Origin: Clostridia bacterium
GTDB lineage: Bacteria > Bacillota > Clostridia > Oscillospirales > Acutalibacteraceae
Reading direction: 5' to 3'
NCBI GenBank assembly: GCA_017416485.1
Contig: JAFQCH010000005.1
Location: 34,031 to 98,030 of the forward strand
DNA: 64,000 nt
Shown in pieces: positions 43,306 to 51,989 of this stretch. The position numbers and the translations under genes are program-made. Positions within the stretch are counted from its first letter, which is position 1. Each line of letters opens with the position of its first letter. A model generated the notes under the pieces. That model was not told the DNA's origin. It ran no database searches and worked only from the letters and a program-made list of their open reading frames with translations.

Positions 43306-44012
43306 TGGATACATATATTAATGACCCTGTAGCTTTAGCCTTAAATGAAGAAAAAGCATCTGATACAAGAATTGAGATTATTGAAGACCCGGATTTTTCA
43401 TATGAGGGATTCCAGGTTGTTCGTGGCGAGTTTTTTGCTCATATGTATGAGCCATCTATAACATTTAATAACTGCAAGGTTTCTTTAAATACTGCGTGTA
43501 TAAAGAAACTACCTGAGGTTGAGTATGTGCAGATACTTGTAAATCCCGAAACAATGAAACTTGCAGTACGCCCCTGTAATGAGGATGATAAAGACTCATT
43601 TTTGTGGTGCAACAATAAGAATGGAAAACGCAAACCCAAGCAGATTACTTGCCGTTTGTTTTTTGCAAAGCTGGTAAGTTTGATGGGTTGGAATCCTAAC
43701 TACAGATATAAGATGCTCGGCAAAATTATAAAAAGTGGAGATGATTTTCTTATCCTCTTCGACTTAAATGCAACCGAAATGTATCAGCGAACAGTAAAGG
43801 ATGATGGTAAAATCAGAACCTCACGCACACCAATTTTTCCTGCTGAATGGCAAGATCAGTTCGGTCTTCCGGTTGAAGAGCATCAAAAACTGTTGCAAGT
43901 TAATATATTTGATGGTTATACCGTTTTTGGAGTTCAGGAGAAAAAAGAAAACAACGCACCCACTGCCGAACTTACAATAGAAAGTATTCCTGAAGGAGGG
44001 GAAAATGTATGA
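43305..44012 (+). CDS. Stand-alone paralogue of the recombinase C-terminal domain (copy 2)
   Basis: 235 residues, no catalytic resolvase part. It matches the recombinase C terminus: GFQVVRGEFFAHMYEPSITF, VQILVNPETMKLAVRPC, NYRYKMLGKI and GDDFLILFDLNATEMYQ. The start shares one base with the recombinase stop (TAATG), so translation is coupled. A subunit or directionality partner of the recombinase is likely; DNA binding is not evident from motifs. No recognised family. Confidence 0.75.
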   Translation: MDTYINDPVALALNEEKASDTRIEIIEDPDFSYEGFQVVRGEFFAHMYEPSITFNNCKVSLNTACIKKLPEVEYVQILVNPETMKLAVRPCNEDDKDSFLWCNNKNGKRKPKQITCRLFFAKLVSLMGWNPNYRYKMLGKIIKSGDDFLILFDLNATEMYQRTVKDDGKIRTSRTPIFPAEWQDQFGLPVEEHQKLLQVNIFDGYTVFGVQEKKENNAPTAELTIESIPEGGENV

Positions 44013-44398
44013 CAGCAGGATTGCCGGCTTCATTGCTTGTGGATTTTTCAAAATTCAGAGTTTGCATACATACCAGGGTTCTGTCTGCTTTAGGCAATCC
44101 CGATTACATATTGCTTATGGTAAACCCAAACGAAAAGAGTATCGCAATTATGCGAGGCTCTGAAAAGTTTGCAGACACACATAGAGTTTCGTATAACAAA
44201 TTGAAAGATGGTCGATGTTGCGAAATTTATAGTCGTTCTTTTGTAAAAAAATTATTAGAGGTTTGTCCCGAATGGAGAGTAAAAAGCACCTACAGATTAA
44301 GTGGCGATGTGATTCAAGGAAAATCAATAGCTGTATTTTCAATGACAGGTGCGGAGGAATTACGAGTTAGCAAGGAGGCTGATATTGATGGTCAATGA
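44009..44398 (+). CDS. Short paralogue of the same domain (copy 3)
   Basis: 129 residues. LLVDFSKFRVCIHTRVLSAL, YILLMVNPNEKSIAIMR, WRVKSTYRLSGD and GKSIAVFSMTGAEEL correspond to the successive blocks of the domain in the two upstream genes. Sequence is more divergent than between copies 1 and 2. The ATG overlaps the previous stop as ATGA, and the end overlaps the following gene by 11 bases. Function unknown; part of the recombinase operon. Confidence 0.72.
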   Translation: MTAGLPASLLVDFSKFRVCIHTRVLSALGNPDYILLMVNPNEKSIAIMRGSEKFADTHRVSYNKLKDGRCCEIYSRSFVKKLLEVCPEWRVKSTYRLSGDVIQGKSIAVFSMTGAEELRVSKEADIDGQ

Positions 44399-45338
44399 GA
44401 GCCTCTATCTTAAAACCAACCCGGAATGGGAGCATTACATTTACCCGCTAACACCAAAAGAGGTAAAAGACCTGCATAAAGAATTGGATGAAAAAGGTTA
44501 TCAAGGAACTATTAAAGTTTGGAATCTTTATGTCTTAACCGACCATGAGGCCTTTGAATATTGCAAGAAAAAAGATATATCATACCGCATCGAACACATA
44601 AAAGCCAAAAATATGGAAGAGGCACTTTTGTGGATTTGCAAATATGAACTTGCAAATCGCAAATTGCTCCCTGAAGAAATGAAAAAATACTTGATTGGAA
44701 AAAGGTATATTTTTGAAAGGGTTCTTGGTGCTCACTCTCATATGGAAGCGAGAAAACTTGCAAATAGGAATCCTAAATATAAACAGCAAATCGGGGGTAC
44801 AAAGTATGATGAAACTGCAACCAGTACCAGACAAAGAATAGGTGCTGACTACCACATTTCATATGTTACGGTACGAAAATATGGAATTTACGCAGAAATG
44901 GTAGATACCATTATGGAAGTTTCGCCTGATTTGGCAAAAGGCATCATCAGCGGAAATATTCGCATTTCACACGAAAATATGGAAGCTATCGTTTCTCTGC
45001 CCCCCAATGAAATAAGGACAGCAGCGGAAAAAATATTAACCGAGCATAAGAATAATAAAAACTATTCAGCACCCCGTGAAATATTATTGCAAACCCCCGG
45101 ATTTGAGAGTAAAACAATGCCTACAGTTGGCTTGATAAAAAATATGCCAGAATATGACCCGGATGCAGAGGTTTCAAGCCTTACTCTGACAATTCCGATG
45201 TGGATAAGTTCTGTTAATAGAACTAAGGCAGCAACAGATATGACAAAGGTAAGCGCCCTGGCAAAAACACGATTAAAAAAAGCATTAAGAGAACTTAATA
45301 GTGCTATTCAATCAATGTATTCAGAAATAAAGGAGTAA
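44388..45338 (+). CDS. ParB-like DNA-binding protein
   Basis: 316 residues. The middle (EEMKKYLIGKRYIFERVLGA, then ADYHISYVTVRKYGIYAEMV with a helix-turn-helix and PDLAKGIISGNIRISHENM) matches ParB/KorB-like proteins found on mobile elements. An N-terminal part carries EALLWICKYELANR. The ATG at 44388 is preceded by GGAGG and overlaps the previous stop; the frame extends to 44349 without a site. The canonical ParB CTPase motifs are not clear. A role in partition, copy control or recombination-complex assembly is inferred. Confidence 0.7.
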   Translation: MVNESLYLKTNPEWEHYIYPLTPKEVKDLHKELDEKGYQGTIKVWNLYVLTDHEAFEYCKKKDISYRIEHIKAKNMEEALLWICKYELANRKLLPEEMKKYLIGKRYIFERVLGAHSHMEARKLANRNPKYKQQIGGTKYDETATSTRQRIGADYHISYVTVRKYGIYAEMVDTIMEVSPDLAKGIISGNIRISHENMEAIVSLPPNEIRTAAEKILTEHKNNKNYSAPREILLQTPGFESKTMPTVGLIKNMPEYDPDAEVSSLTLTIPMWISSVNRTKAATDMTKVSALAKTRLKKALRELNSAIQSMYSEIKE

Positions 45339-45343
45339 AAACA

Positions 45344-46285
45344 ATGGAAGATAATATCCAAGATTTATTTGAAAATACCGAACCGAGTGAAGATATTCTT
45401 GACTTGAGTTTGTTTATTCCCAATGTAAAATTTGAACTTATTCCAATTAAAAATCTTGTATCGAACCAGGATTATCAAAGAAATCTTTCTACCTCACACA
45501 TCAGAAGAACCGTTGAGAGTTTTGATATTTATCAAGTAAATCCGGTAAAAGTTAGTAGGCGTGATGGTATAAATTATGTTTTCAATGGACAGCACACCAT
45601 CGAAATAATCGCAGCCGTATCAAACTCCCGTGAGACTCCCGTTTGGTGTATGGTTTACGATGATATGGATTACACAATGGAAGCCGATGTTTTTGCAAAT
45701 CAGCAAAAATGCGTAAAGCCTCTCGTACCATATGAAATCTTTATGGCAAACCTTGAAGCGGGCAACGATATGCAGCTTATAATAAAAGACCTTGTTGAGT
45801 CCTATCAGTTGGTTATTGGCGCTACCAGGGGCATAAATACAATTTGTGCTGTTTCATCATTAGAATACATTTATGAAAAATTCGGTTTTCATGTTCTTGA
45901 CCGTACCCTTCGTCTTACCGTCAGCACTTGGGAAGGTGAACCGTACTCCTTGTCTTCAAATATGCTTAAGGGCATAGCTCGCCTTATTGTAGCTTTTGGT
46001 GACAAGTTGAGAGATGACCTTTTCAAGGATAAAGTTGGTATATATTCAGCGAAGGACATTACTCGAACAGCAAAAGAAAGAGCATCCGGTTCTATGGGAT
46101 ATGCCGAGGCTATGCTTTTAGCTTATAATAAAAAGATGCGTTATCCATTGCGTTGGGCAAACCTATACTCCAACAAAAAGGCACATCTTCAAGAAACCTT
46201 TGAGTTTTCTTCTGCAAGTGATGATTATCAAGAAGCAGATGAAGTATCACTTGATGACGCAGTTGAGGAGACTTTTGAAGATTGA
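45344..46285 (+). CDS. ParB N-domain-like protein (DUF6551-like)
   Basis: 313 residues. IPIKNLVSNQDYQRNLS near 37 and YVFNGQHTIEIIAAV near 77 are typical of ParB/sulfiredoxin-fold proteins with a GQH motif. The rest is helical. Proteins like this accompany the ParB-like protein above on clostridial mobile elements; DUF6551 is my best family guess. The gene starts five bases after its neighbour. Probably nucleotide- or DNA-binding; activity unproven. Confidence 0.7.
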   Translation: MEDNIQDLFENTEPSEDILDLSLFIPNVKFELIPIKNLVSNQDYQRNLSTSHIRRTVESFDIYQVNPVKVSRRDGINYVFNGQHTIEIIAAVSNSRETPVWCMVYDDMDYTMEADVFANQQKCVKPLVPYEIFMANLEAGNDMQLIIKDLVESYQLVIGATRGINTICAVSSLEYIYEKFGFHVLDRTLRLTVSTWEGEPYSLSSNMLKGIARLIVAFGDKLRDDLFKDKVGIYSAKDITRTAKERASGSMGYAEAMLLAYNKKMRYPLRWANLYSNKKAHLQETFEFSSASDDYQEADEVSLDDAVEETFED

Positions 46286-46461
46286 AAATAAAGGTTATAT
46301 TGCCAGTATCAGAGGAGGGAAAAGAAAAACTTTCACGAGCTATATGTAAAGCTCATCTTGATATGGTAGTAAAAAACATTAACAAACTAAATATATCTTA
46401 CGAGCTAAAGCTGAAACTGTTCGATGCCGTTTGTGAAGAAATACAAAGCCGAAACAAGTAA
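46282..46461 (+). CDS. Small basic protein at the end of the recombinase operon
   Basis: 59 residues from a TTG overlapping the previous stop as TTGA. The sequence begins MKIKVILPVSEEGKEKLSRA and is helical and Lys-rich thereafter (KLNISYELKLKLFDAVCEEI). GAGGAG lies upstream at 46265-46270. No family recognised. The overlap and absence of other signals support its being real. Confidence 0.55.
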   Translation: MKIKVILPVSEEGKEKLSRAICKAHLDMVVKNINKLNISYELKLKLFDAVCEEIQSRNK

Positions 46462-46487
46462 ATAGCGTTAATACAATGCTATTTGCT
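46460..46487 (+). terminator. Weak terminator after the recombinase operon
   Basis: Short stem AAATAGC / GCTATTT, followed by GCTTGTTTTATTT. Confidence 0.4.
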
Positions 46488-46596
46488 TGTTTTATTTCAT
46501 AAAATATGTTAATCTGTATGTATTAGAACTATAAAGCCATTCCAAGACCTTTTTATAGGACAGAGGCTATTATAAAATACTTTCGGAGGTGTTTTT

Positions 46597-47007
46597 ATGA
46601 AACTAATTTTTTGTATTGATGACAAGAACGGCTTGATGTTTAATGGCCGCCGACAGAGCCAAGACCGAGTGTTGCGTGAACGAATTCTTAATTTAGCCAC
46701 AAACTCACGCCTTTGGATGAGTGATTATTCATCAAGGCAATTTACCGAAGGCGGTAACATAACAATTGATAATGATTACGCTAATAAGGCAGAAAAAGAC
46801 GACTACTGTTTTATCGAAGATGGTGGATACAACTTTGAAAACTGTACGGAAATAGTCCTTTATAACTGGAACCGTCATTATCCTTCTGACATACAGTTTG
46901 ATTTCGATTTAAAGGCAAATGGATACAAGCGTGTATCTAAAACTGATTTTGCCGGATCATCACACAAGAAAATCACAGAAGAAATCTATGTCAGAAAGGA
47001 TGGTTAA
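46597..47007 (+). CDS. Small conserved protein encoded before a secreted nuclease
   Basis: 136 residues. IDDKNGLMFNGRRQSQDRVL at the start and IVLYNWNRHYPSDIQFDFDL later match a clostridial family often labelled ribonuclease Z in databases, although the metallo-beta-lactamase motifs of true RNase Z are absent. It lies two bases before a DNA/RNA nuclease gene and may be its inhibitor or immunity partner. GGAGGTG precedes the ATG. It has no signal peptide, fitting a cytoplasmic partner. Confidence 0.7.
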   Translation: MKLIFCIDDKNGLMFNGRRQSQDRVLRERILNLATNSRLWMSDYSSRQFTEGGNITIDNDYANKAEKDDYCFIEDGGYNFENCTEIVLYNWNRHYPSDIQFDFDLKANGYKRVSKTDFAGSSHKKITEEIYVRKDG

Positions 47008-47009
47008 TA

Positions 47010-48326
47010 ATGAAAAAGATAAGTAACACCCTTTCTTCTGCCTTGCAGTGGGCATTTGCAGTATTGTGTTTTTTAGGTGTTTTAGTCTATGGTTTTACCT
47101 TTGGTAGCTTGTTGATTTTGCTTGCGGGACTTATAGCAATGCCGATTAAGCCTGTTAGAAAATTCTTGAGAGAAAAACTGAAGGTAAAAACACTCGTTGC
47201 TGTTCTTTTATCAATAGTTTTATTCGTTGGTGGCTGTATGGTTATGCCACAGCTTGAGACAGATGTTCCAATAGATGAAACAACAGTTACTACAACCGAA
47301 GAAGAAGAGCCAGCCACCACGGTTGCTCAAACAACCGAAGAGCTAACTTCTGAAGTTGCAACCACGGAAGAACCAACTACCGAACCAACTACCGAACCAA
47401 CTACCGAACCAACTACCGAACCAACTACCGAAACAGCAACCTCCTCAATCGTAGCTAATAAAGAGAACTTAAGTTCAAATAAGGTTTCTGTTGCGGACAT
47501 CCCCAATTTTTCTGGCAAAGCATATATAGCTGTAAATGGCAACAAACCGTATTTCACCGAGTCTGAAATAACCTCACAAGCCTTTGAGACTTATACATCT
47601 CTTGACAGTAATGGAAGATGCGGTGTTGCGATGGCTTGCTGTGGTGCAGAAATAATGCCGGGACCCGGTGAAGAAAGAGGTAGCATAAGCAGCATAAAAC
47701 CGTCCGGTTGGGTTCAAGCTCAATACGATTGTGTAAGTGGTAAATACTTATATAACCGCTGTCATCTTATTGGTTGGCAGCTCTCCGCAGAAAATGCAAA
47801 CAGAAGAAATCTTATAACCGGAACAAAATATCTGAATATTGAGGGTATGCTGCCTTTTGAAAATATGGTAGCCGACTACATAAACGAAACCGGAAACCAC
47901 GTTATGTATCGAATAACCCCAATTTTTAAGGGTAACAATCTTGTAGCAAGTGGCGTGCAAATGGAAGCATACTCTGTCGAAGACGGTGGAGATGGTATTT
48001 GCTTTAATGTTTATTGTTATAATGTTCAGCCCGGAGTTGTGATAAACTATGCTACGGGCAGTAGCTATCTTGAAAGTGGTTCTTCTGAAACCTCAACAAA
48101 AAAAGAAACAACCACTAAGGAAACAACGACAAAGGCCCCCACTACTACAAATAGCGGTAGCCATAATGTTTCAGCTTCATACATTCTTAATACGAATACG
48201 AAAAAAGTTCATTACCCCGGTTGTAGGTCCGTAAAACAAATGGCGGATAAAAATAAGCAAGAATATAATGGTAGCCTCGATGACATCTTGTCTCGTGGAT
48301 ATACAACTTGTGGGAACTGTTTCTAA
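47010..48326 (+). CDS. Membrane-anchored DNA/RNA non-specific endonuclease
   Basis: 438 residues. Two hydrophobic segments (about 10-40 and 58-78) anchor the protein. A Thr/Glu/Pro linker with five EPTT units follows (about 120-145). Residues about 160-345 form the beta-beta-alpha metal nuclease: YNRCHLIGWQL with the catalytic His (Cys where the classic motif has Gly) and ANRRNLITGTKYLN with the metal-ligand Asn. A second Thr-rich linker leads to a C-terminal YILNTNTKKVHYPGCRSVK / TTCGNCF module with His and Cys ligands, as in many surface proteins. It probably degrades DNA outside the membrane. Confidence 0.88.
   Translation: MKKISNTLSSALQWAFAVLCFLGVLVYGFTFGSLLILLAGLIAMPIKPVRKFLREKLKVKTLVAVLLSIVLFVGGCMVMPQLETDVPIDETTVTTTEEEEPATTVAQTTEELTSEVATTEEPTTEPTTEPTTEPTTEPTTETATSSIVANKENLSSNKVSVADIPNFSGKAYIAVNGNKPYFTESEITSQAFETYTSLDSNGRCGVAMACCGAEIMPGPGEERGSISSIKPSGWVQAQYDCVSGKYLYNRCHLIGWQLSAENANRRNLITGTKYLNIEGMLPFENMVADYINETGNHVMYRITPIFKGNNLVASGVQMEAYSVEDGGDGICFNVYCYNVQPGVVINYATGSSYLESGSSETSTKKETTTKETTTKAPTTTNSGSHNVSASYILNTNTKKVHYPGCRSVKQMADKNKQEYNGSLDDILSRGYTTCGNCF
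47369..47437 (+). repeat. 12-bp tandem coding repeats (Thr-Glu-Pro-Thr)
   Basis: Five near-identical units of CCAACTACCGAA encode the linker of the nuclease. The identity at DNA level makes length variation by slippage likely; a 12-bp unit keeps the frame. Confidence 0.8.
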
Positions 48327-48329
48327 AAC

Positions 48330-48371
48330 AAAGGCTCGATGGTAGAAAATATCAACGAGCCTATTATTTTT
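48330..48371. terminator. Terminator between nuclease and recombinase genes
   Basis: Stem AGGCTCG / CGAGCCT with ATTATTTTTT after it, between convergent genes. Confidence 0.7.
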
Positions 48372-49951
48372 TATATAGTAACTTCCGTTCCTCCTTTGAA
48401 GAAAAACTGCATCTTCTCATCGTGATATATTACAACCCTGTCAATCATATGTAACCACAGCCTTTCATCAAAATCTGTGAGGGGCTCATCGTTTTCTTTT
48501 AACTGGAACATAAATGCGCCTATAGCTTCAGCTTGTTCTTCTTTACGCTGCCTTTCCGCTTCAAGGGATTTAAGGCTTTTTACGGCTTTGGAATGCCTTG
48601 TTTCAAGTTTAGAATACTTGTGGGAAAACTCCTCCTGGTCTTGCGCCTTCATAGTATTTTCTATTATTGCTTTTTTTATAAGTTCTTCTATTATTTCTAT
48701 GTCCGAATACAACTCCTCGATTTTTTCATCAATTTCAGTTGTATCGGTTAATACTTCTTGCATAATTCTGCAGTTTTCAAGCAGCTCATCACGCTGTGAA
48801 AGGAGTTTATTAAAAGCTGTAATAAAGGCAGTACGTATTGCTTCTTCATCCAGGTGCGATGTGCTGCAATGCTCACCATTTTTGAATTTATTATTACATT
48901 GCCATATTGTTCTTCGGTATTTACTGTTAGAGTGCCATACCTTTGAACCATAGTAACCACCACAATCACCGCAAACAATGCGAGTTGAAAAAATGCTGTT
49001 ACCACTGTAACTTTTTCCCATTTCTTTTCTTCTCTTTAATTCCAGTTGAACTGCTTCGAAGATTTCAGGGGAAACTATAGCTTCGTGGCTGTGTTCAATA
49101 TAGTACTGCGGAACTTCGCCTTCATTCTTTTTCATTTTTTTCGTAAGGAAATCCAAGGTATATTCCTTTTGCAATATTGCCGAACCTTTGTATTTTTCAT
49201 TCTGCAAAATGCTTGAAATTGTGGAAGGACGCCATTTGGTTTTTCCCGCCGGTGTAGGTATCCCTTCTTGGGTTAAAATATTTGCTATCATACAAGGAGT
49301 TTTTCCATTCAAGAATTCCTTGTATATTCTTCTCACAATTACTGCCTGGCTTTCGTTAACTATTGGAAAATCACCATTACCTTTTTCAAACCCAAGGAAG
49401 TGGCTATACGGAAGTGTAACCTTACCATCGGCGAATCGCTTTCTTTGACCCCAAGTAATATTCTCGGAAATTGACCTGCTTTCTTCCTGTGCAATTGAGG
49501 ACATAATTGTTATAAGAAGTTCACCGCTTGTGTCGAGGGTATGGATGTTTTCTTTTTCAAAAAACACCTCAACACCGATTTCCTTAAGCGTTCTAACGGT
49601 TGTAAGAGTATCAACGGTATTTCTTGCGAATCTACTAATTGATTTGGTTACAATGAGGTCGATTTTGCCCGCTTCAGCATCATCTATCATTTCTTGAAAT
49701 CCGTATCTCTTTTTAATGTTCGTTCCTGAAATACCCTCATCGGTGTATACTTTTACGAAATCCCAGTCTTTATGGGAATTAATATAGTTAGTGTAATAAT
49801 CTATTTGGGCAACATAACTCGTTTTTTGTTCCTCGCTGTCAGTTGAAACACGAGCGTAAGCTGCAACCTTTCTTCGTTTGTTTTCAGCTAATAATCTTCT
49901 TGTTTTTGGGTCTTTTATGGCTGGTATTATCTGAACTATTCTTTCTTTCAT
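48371..49951 (-). CDS. Large serine recombinase (second of the pair)
   Basis: 526 residues. Catalytic domain with VAAYARVSTDSEEQ (Ser36), DEGISGTNI and TKSISRFARN. Recombinase domain with GKTPCMIANILTQEGI. The zinc ribbon is intact (VCGDCGGYYGS ... WQCNNKFKNGEHCST). A coiled-coil-like segment (about 400-460) and a C-terminal recombinase end follow. This is the full architecture of phage and transposon integrases. The ATG overlaps the upstream recombinase stop by four bases (ATGA), so the pair is co-translated and may act together. Confidence 0.93.
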   Translation of the reverse strand: MKERIVQIIPAIKDPKTRRLLAENKRRKVAAYARVSTDSEEQKTSYVAQIDYYTNYINSHKDWDFVKVYTDEGISGTNIKKRYGFQEMIDDAEAGKIDLIVTKSISRFARNTVDTLTTVRTLKEIGVEVFFEKENIHTLDTSGELLITIMSSIAQEESRSISENITWGQRKRFADGKVTLPYSHFLGFEKGNGDFPIVNESQAVIVRRIYKEFLNGKTPCMIANILTQEGIPTPAGKTKWRPSTISSILQNEKYKGSAILQKEYTLDFLTKKMKKNEGEVPQYYIEHSHEAIVSPEIFEAVQLELKRRKEMGKSYSGNSIFSTRIVCGDCGGYYGSKVWHSNSKYRRTIWQCNNKFKNGEHCSTSHLDEEAIRTAFITAFNKLLSQRDELLENCRIMQEVLTDTTEIDEKIEELYSDIEIIEELIKKAIIENTMKAQDQEEFSHKYSKLETRHSKAVKSLKSLEAERQRKEEQAEAIGAFMFQLKENDEPLTDFDERLWLHMIDRVVIYHDEKMQFFFKGGTEVTI

Positions 49952-51252
49952 CTGTGTGCTCCTTTTCTCATCAATTCAGCTTGTCTTGCTCTTTCTTTCA
50001 TTTCAGGTGTCCAACTGTCTTTTCGTGAAATAGGGACCCAGGTTTTCGTGACCGAATCTCCGTTTTTTAAGAAAAAAACTACTTTATAGTTATTTTCAAT
50101 TTTAATTTGCTTAATCTGGGCCTTGATGTATTCTTCGTCGAAAAAATCTATACCCAGGATATCCAAGGTTAAGGTTTTCAGCGTCTCCTCCGGGATAGCC
50201 TTTGAAGCACAGATGCTTTTTCCTTTGGTGTTATAAGTGTTGCAAATATAAACTACTCTTTTGCTCGTCACTTTTCTTCTGTAGGTGTCACCGCAGTTGC
50301 CACAAACAAGTAATCCCGAAAAAGTATAAAGGTTCTTTTTTCTTCCCTTTGGTGAATGCTTGTCAGCTCTCCGTATTAATTCTGCTTGAACCAGGTCAAA
50401 TTCTTCCTGGCTGACAATAGCCGGATGACTGTTTTCAACATAATATTGCTGCTTTTCACCATTGTTATATACTTTTTTCTTTGTGATGTGGTTTTCTATG
50501 TATGTTGTCTGCAACATCAAATTTCCGGTATAAGAAAGGTTTTGAAGAATGCACCTTACGCTTGATTTACCCCAGGGGTTCTCATGTCTTGTTTTTGCTC
50601 CTTGTAAATTCAGCGTTTGGGCTATAGCTTCAAGCCCCATACCATCAAGGAAAGAAGTGAAAATAAACCTTACTGTTTCAGCTTCTTTGGGTTCAATTTC
50701 AAATTCACCATTTTTATATCTGTAGCCGAGCATTGTGCAGTTCCAGGGCAGTCCTTTTTCAAAATTCTGCTTCACCCTCCATTTTTGGTTTTGGCTCACA
50801 GAAAGACTCTCTTCCTGGGCAAACGATGCAAGGATGGTGAGGAGCAATTCTCCAGCACCACTCATTGTATGAATGTTCTGTTCTTCAAAAAACACATCAA
50901 CACCGAGTTCTTTTAACTCTCGAACCGTCTGCAATAAGGTCAGCGTATTGCGGGCGAAGCGTGATATGGACTTGGTTACTATCATATCAATTTTTCCTTT
51001 TCGGCAGTCATCAATCATCCTCTGAAACCCTTCACGATTAACCTTTGTACCGCTGATTGCTTCATCGGTATAAATTCCGGCAAAAGACCATTCGGGGTTG
51101 GACTGTATGAAACTGTTATAATAACTGATTTGTGCTGCCAAAGAATGAAGCATTGCATCTTTACCAGAAGACACCCTGGTATACGCAGCAACTTTCTTTA
51201 GCCTTGCAATGCTCAATGTATCAAACGCTACCCGTTCAATTACTCTTTCCAT
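49948..51252 (-). CDS. Large serine recombinase (first of the pair)
   Basis: 434 residues. Catalytic VAAYTRVSSGKDA (Ser28), DEAISGTKV, TKSISRFARN; recombinase domain; zinc ribbon LLVCGNCGDTYRR ... ICNTYNTKGKSICAS. It lacks the coiled-coil segment present in its partner and ends in a basic tail (MKERARQAELMRKGAHR). Missing coiled coil and the operon arrangement recall paired recombinases such as CcrA/CcrB. The ATG at 51252 follows AAGGAGGTG. Confidence 0.92.
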   Translation of the reverse strand: MERVIERVAFDTLSIARLKKVAAYTRVSSGKDAMLHSLAAQISYYNSFIQSNPEWSFAGIYTDEAISGTKVNREGFQRMIDDCRKGKIDMIVTKSISRFARNTLTLLQTVRELKELGVDVFFEEQNIHTMSGAGELLLTILASFAQEESLSVSQNQKWRVKQNFEKGLPWNCTMLGYRYKNGEFEIEPKEAETVRFIFTSFLDGMGLEAIAQTLNLQGAKTRHENPWGKSSVRCILQNLSYTGNLMLQTTYIENHITKKKVYNNGEKQQYYVENSHPAIVSQEEFDLVQAELIRRADKHSPKGRKKNLYTFSGLLVCGNCGDTYRRKVTSKRVVYICNTYNTKGKSICASKAIPEETLKTLTLDILGIDFFDEEYIKAQIKQIKIENNYKVVFFLKNGDSVTKTWVPISRKDSWTPEMKERARQAELMRKGAHR

Positions 51253-51312
51253 CAAAAATCACCTCCTTGGTATGACACATATTACCTCTGTTATCTATTA
51301 TTATCCAGTAAA

Positions 51313-51471
51313 TTACAAACATAAAGTACACGAATTTAAGCCGTATTTTTTGAGCATAATTGTATCAATTTTGTCGTACTCTTCTTCGTTTATTATGCCT
51401 TTTTCAAGCATAGATTTAGCCAAAGACATCGTAACAATGTACGCATTTTTCTTCTCATTCAGATCTAACAT
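51313..51471 (-). CDS. SHOCT-like small protein
   Basis: 52 residues. SLAKSMLEKGIINEEEYDKI followed by DTIMLKKYGL matches the short helical SHOCT module (leucine, GxIxxEEYxxxK). Such proteins commonly accompany serine recombinases on clostridial elements. The ATG is behind GGGTGA and overlaps the end of the upstream zinc-finger gene by 17 bases. Role unknown; possibly an oligomerisation or recombination accessory factor. Confidence 0.7.
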   Translation of the reverse strand: MLDLNEKKNAYIVTMSLAKSMLEKGIINEEEYDKIDTIMLKKYGLNSCTLCL

Positions 51472-51844
51472 CGTTTTCACCCTTTCTTATGTGGTCAAGG
51501 TAGCAGTCACGGCTACAATATTTTTGTGAGGGACGTTTAATCGGCAAAAAACTCTGTCCGCAATGTTCACAGAACTTTGGTTTAATAAATCGATGCTTTA
51601 TTATTTTTCTATTTCGATTCCACCATTTTGTTTTGCACTCCTCTGAACAGTATTTTTTCGGCTTTCTGCCTGGTGTTTGAACGATAGGTTCACCACAATA
51701 TCTGCATTTGCCACTGCCGACCTTATTTCGGGTACAATATGATTTTATGGTTCCGGTAGGAAGATTAAGCTCAATTGCGATTGCTTTATAGCCTTTACCC
51801 TTGGAGCGTAAATCCCATATCCTTTTTTCTTCAAGTTCGGTCAT
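51455..51844 (-). CDS. Helix-turn-helix protein with two zinc-finger-like motifs
   Basis: 129 residues. Residues 1-40 form a helix-turn-helix of the sigma-70 region 4 or resolvase kind (GKGYKAIAIELNLPTGTIKS). Two CxxC...CxxxC units follow: CRYCGE ... YCSEEC and CEHCGQ ... YCSRDC. Proteins of this kind sit upstream of serine recombinase genes in many Clostridia. Likely a DNA-binding regulator or recombination factor. AAGGAGGTG precedes the ATG. First gene of the four-gene recombinase operon. Confidence 0.8.
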   Translation of the reverse strand: MTELEEKRIWDLRSKGKGYKAIAIELNLPTGTIKSYCTRNKVGSGKCRYCGEPIVQTPGRKPKKYCSEECKTKWWNRNRKIIKHRFIKPKFCEHCGQSFLPIKRPSQKYCSRDCYLDHIRKGENDVRSE

Positions 51845-51929
51845 TAAAGCACCTCCTTCACCATATGGAGAAAAAGAGAGTTTTTGTCAGGGTGTTTTAT
51901 AGCTGTTTTCAGAATTTTTTTATAAAAAT

Positions 51930-51975
51930 GGATAAAAAAATATACCCATCAAGGCTATAACGCCTTAATGGGTAT
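51930..51975 (-). terminator. Terminator after the 650-aa membrane protein operon
   Basis: Stem ATACCCAT-AAGGC / GCCTT-ATGGGTAT with loop, followed on the minus strand by ATTTTTTT. Confidence 0.8.
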
Positions 51976-51989
51976 CCGAATCGGTATTA

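Larger units (their letters stand above)
35413..51975. mobile_element. Putative integrative island with three serine recombinases
   Basis: The stretch changes from host-type genes to AT-rich genes of unknown function, XRE regulators, three large serine recombinases, ParB-like proteins and a secreted nuclease. The left edge is set at the inverted repeat after the structured tandem repeats, and the right edge at the terminator before the phage-side membrane protein. Both edges are guesses: the two minus-strand recombinases may instead belong to the neighbouring prophage. Confidence 0.45.

Noticed and set aside
50617..50916. Plus-strand frames opposite the recombinase genes
   Set aside because: Shadows of conserved serine recombinase coding sequence; no start signals.
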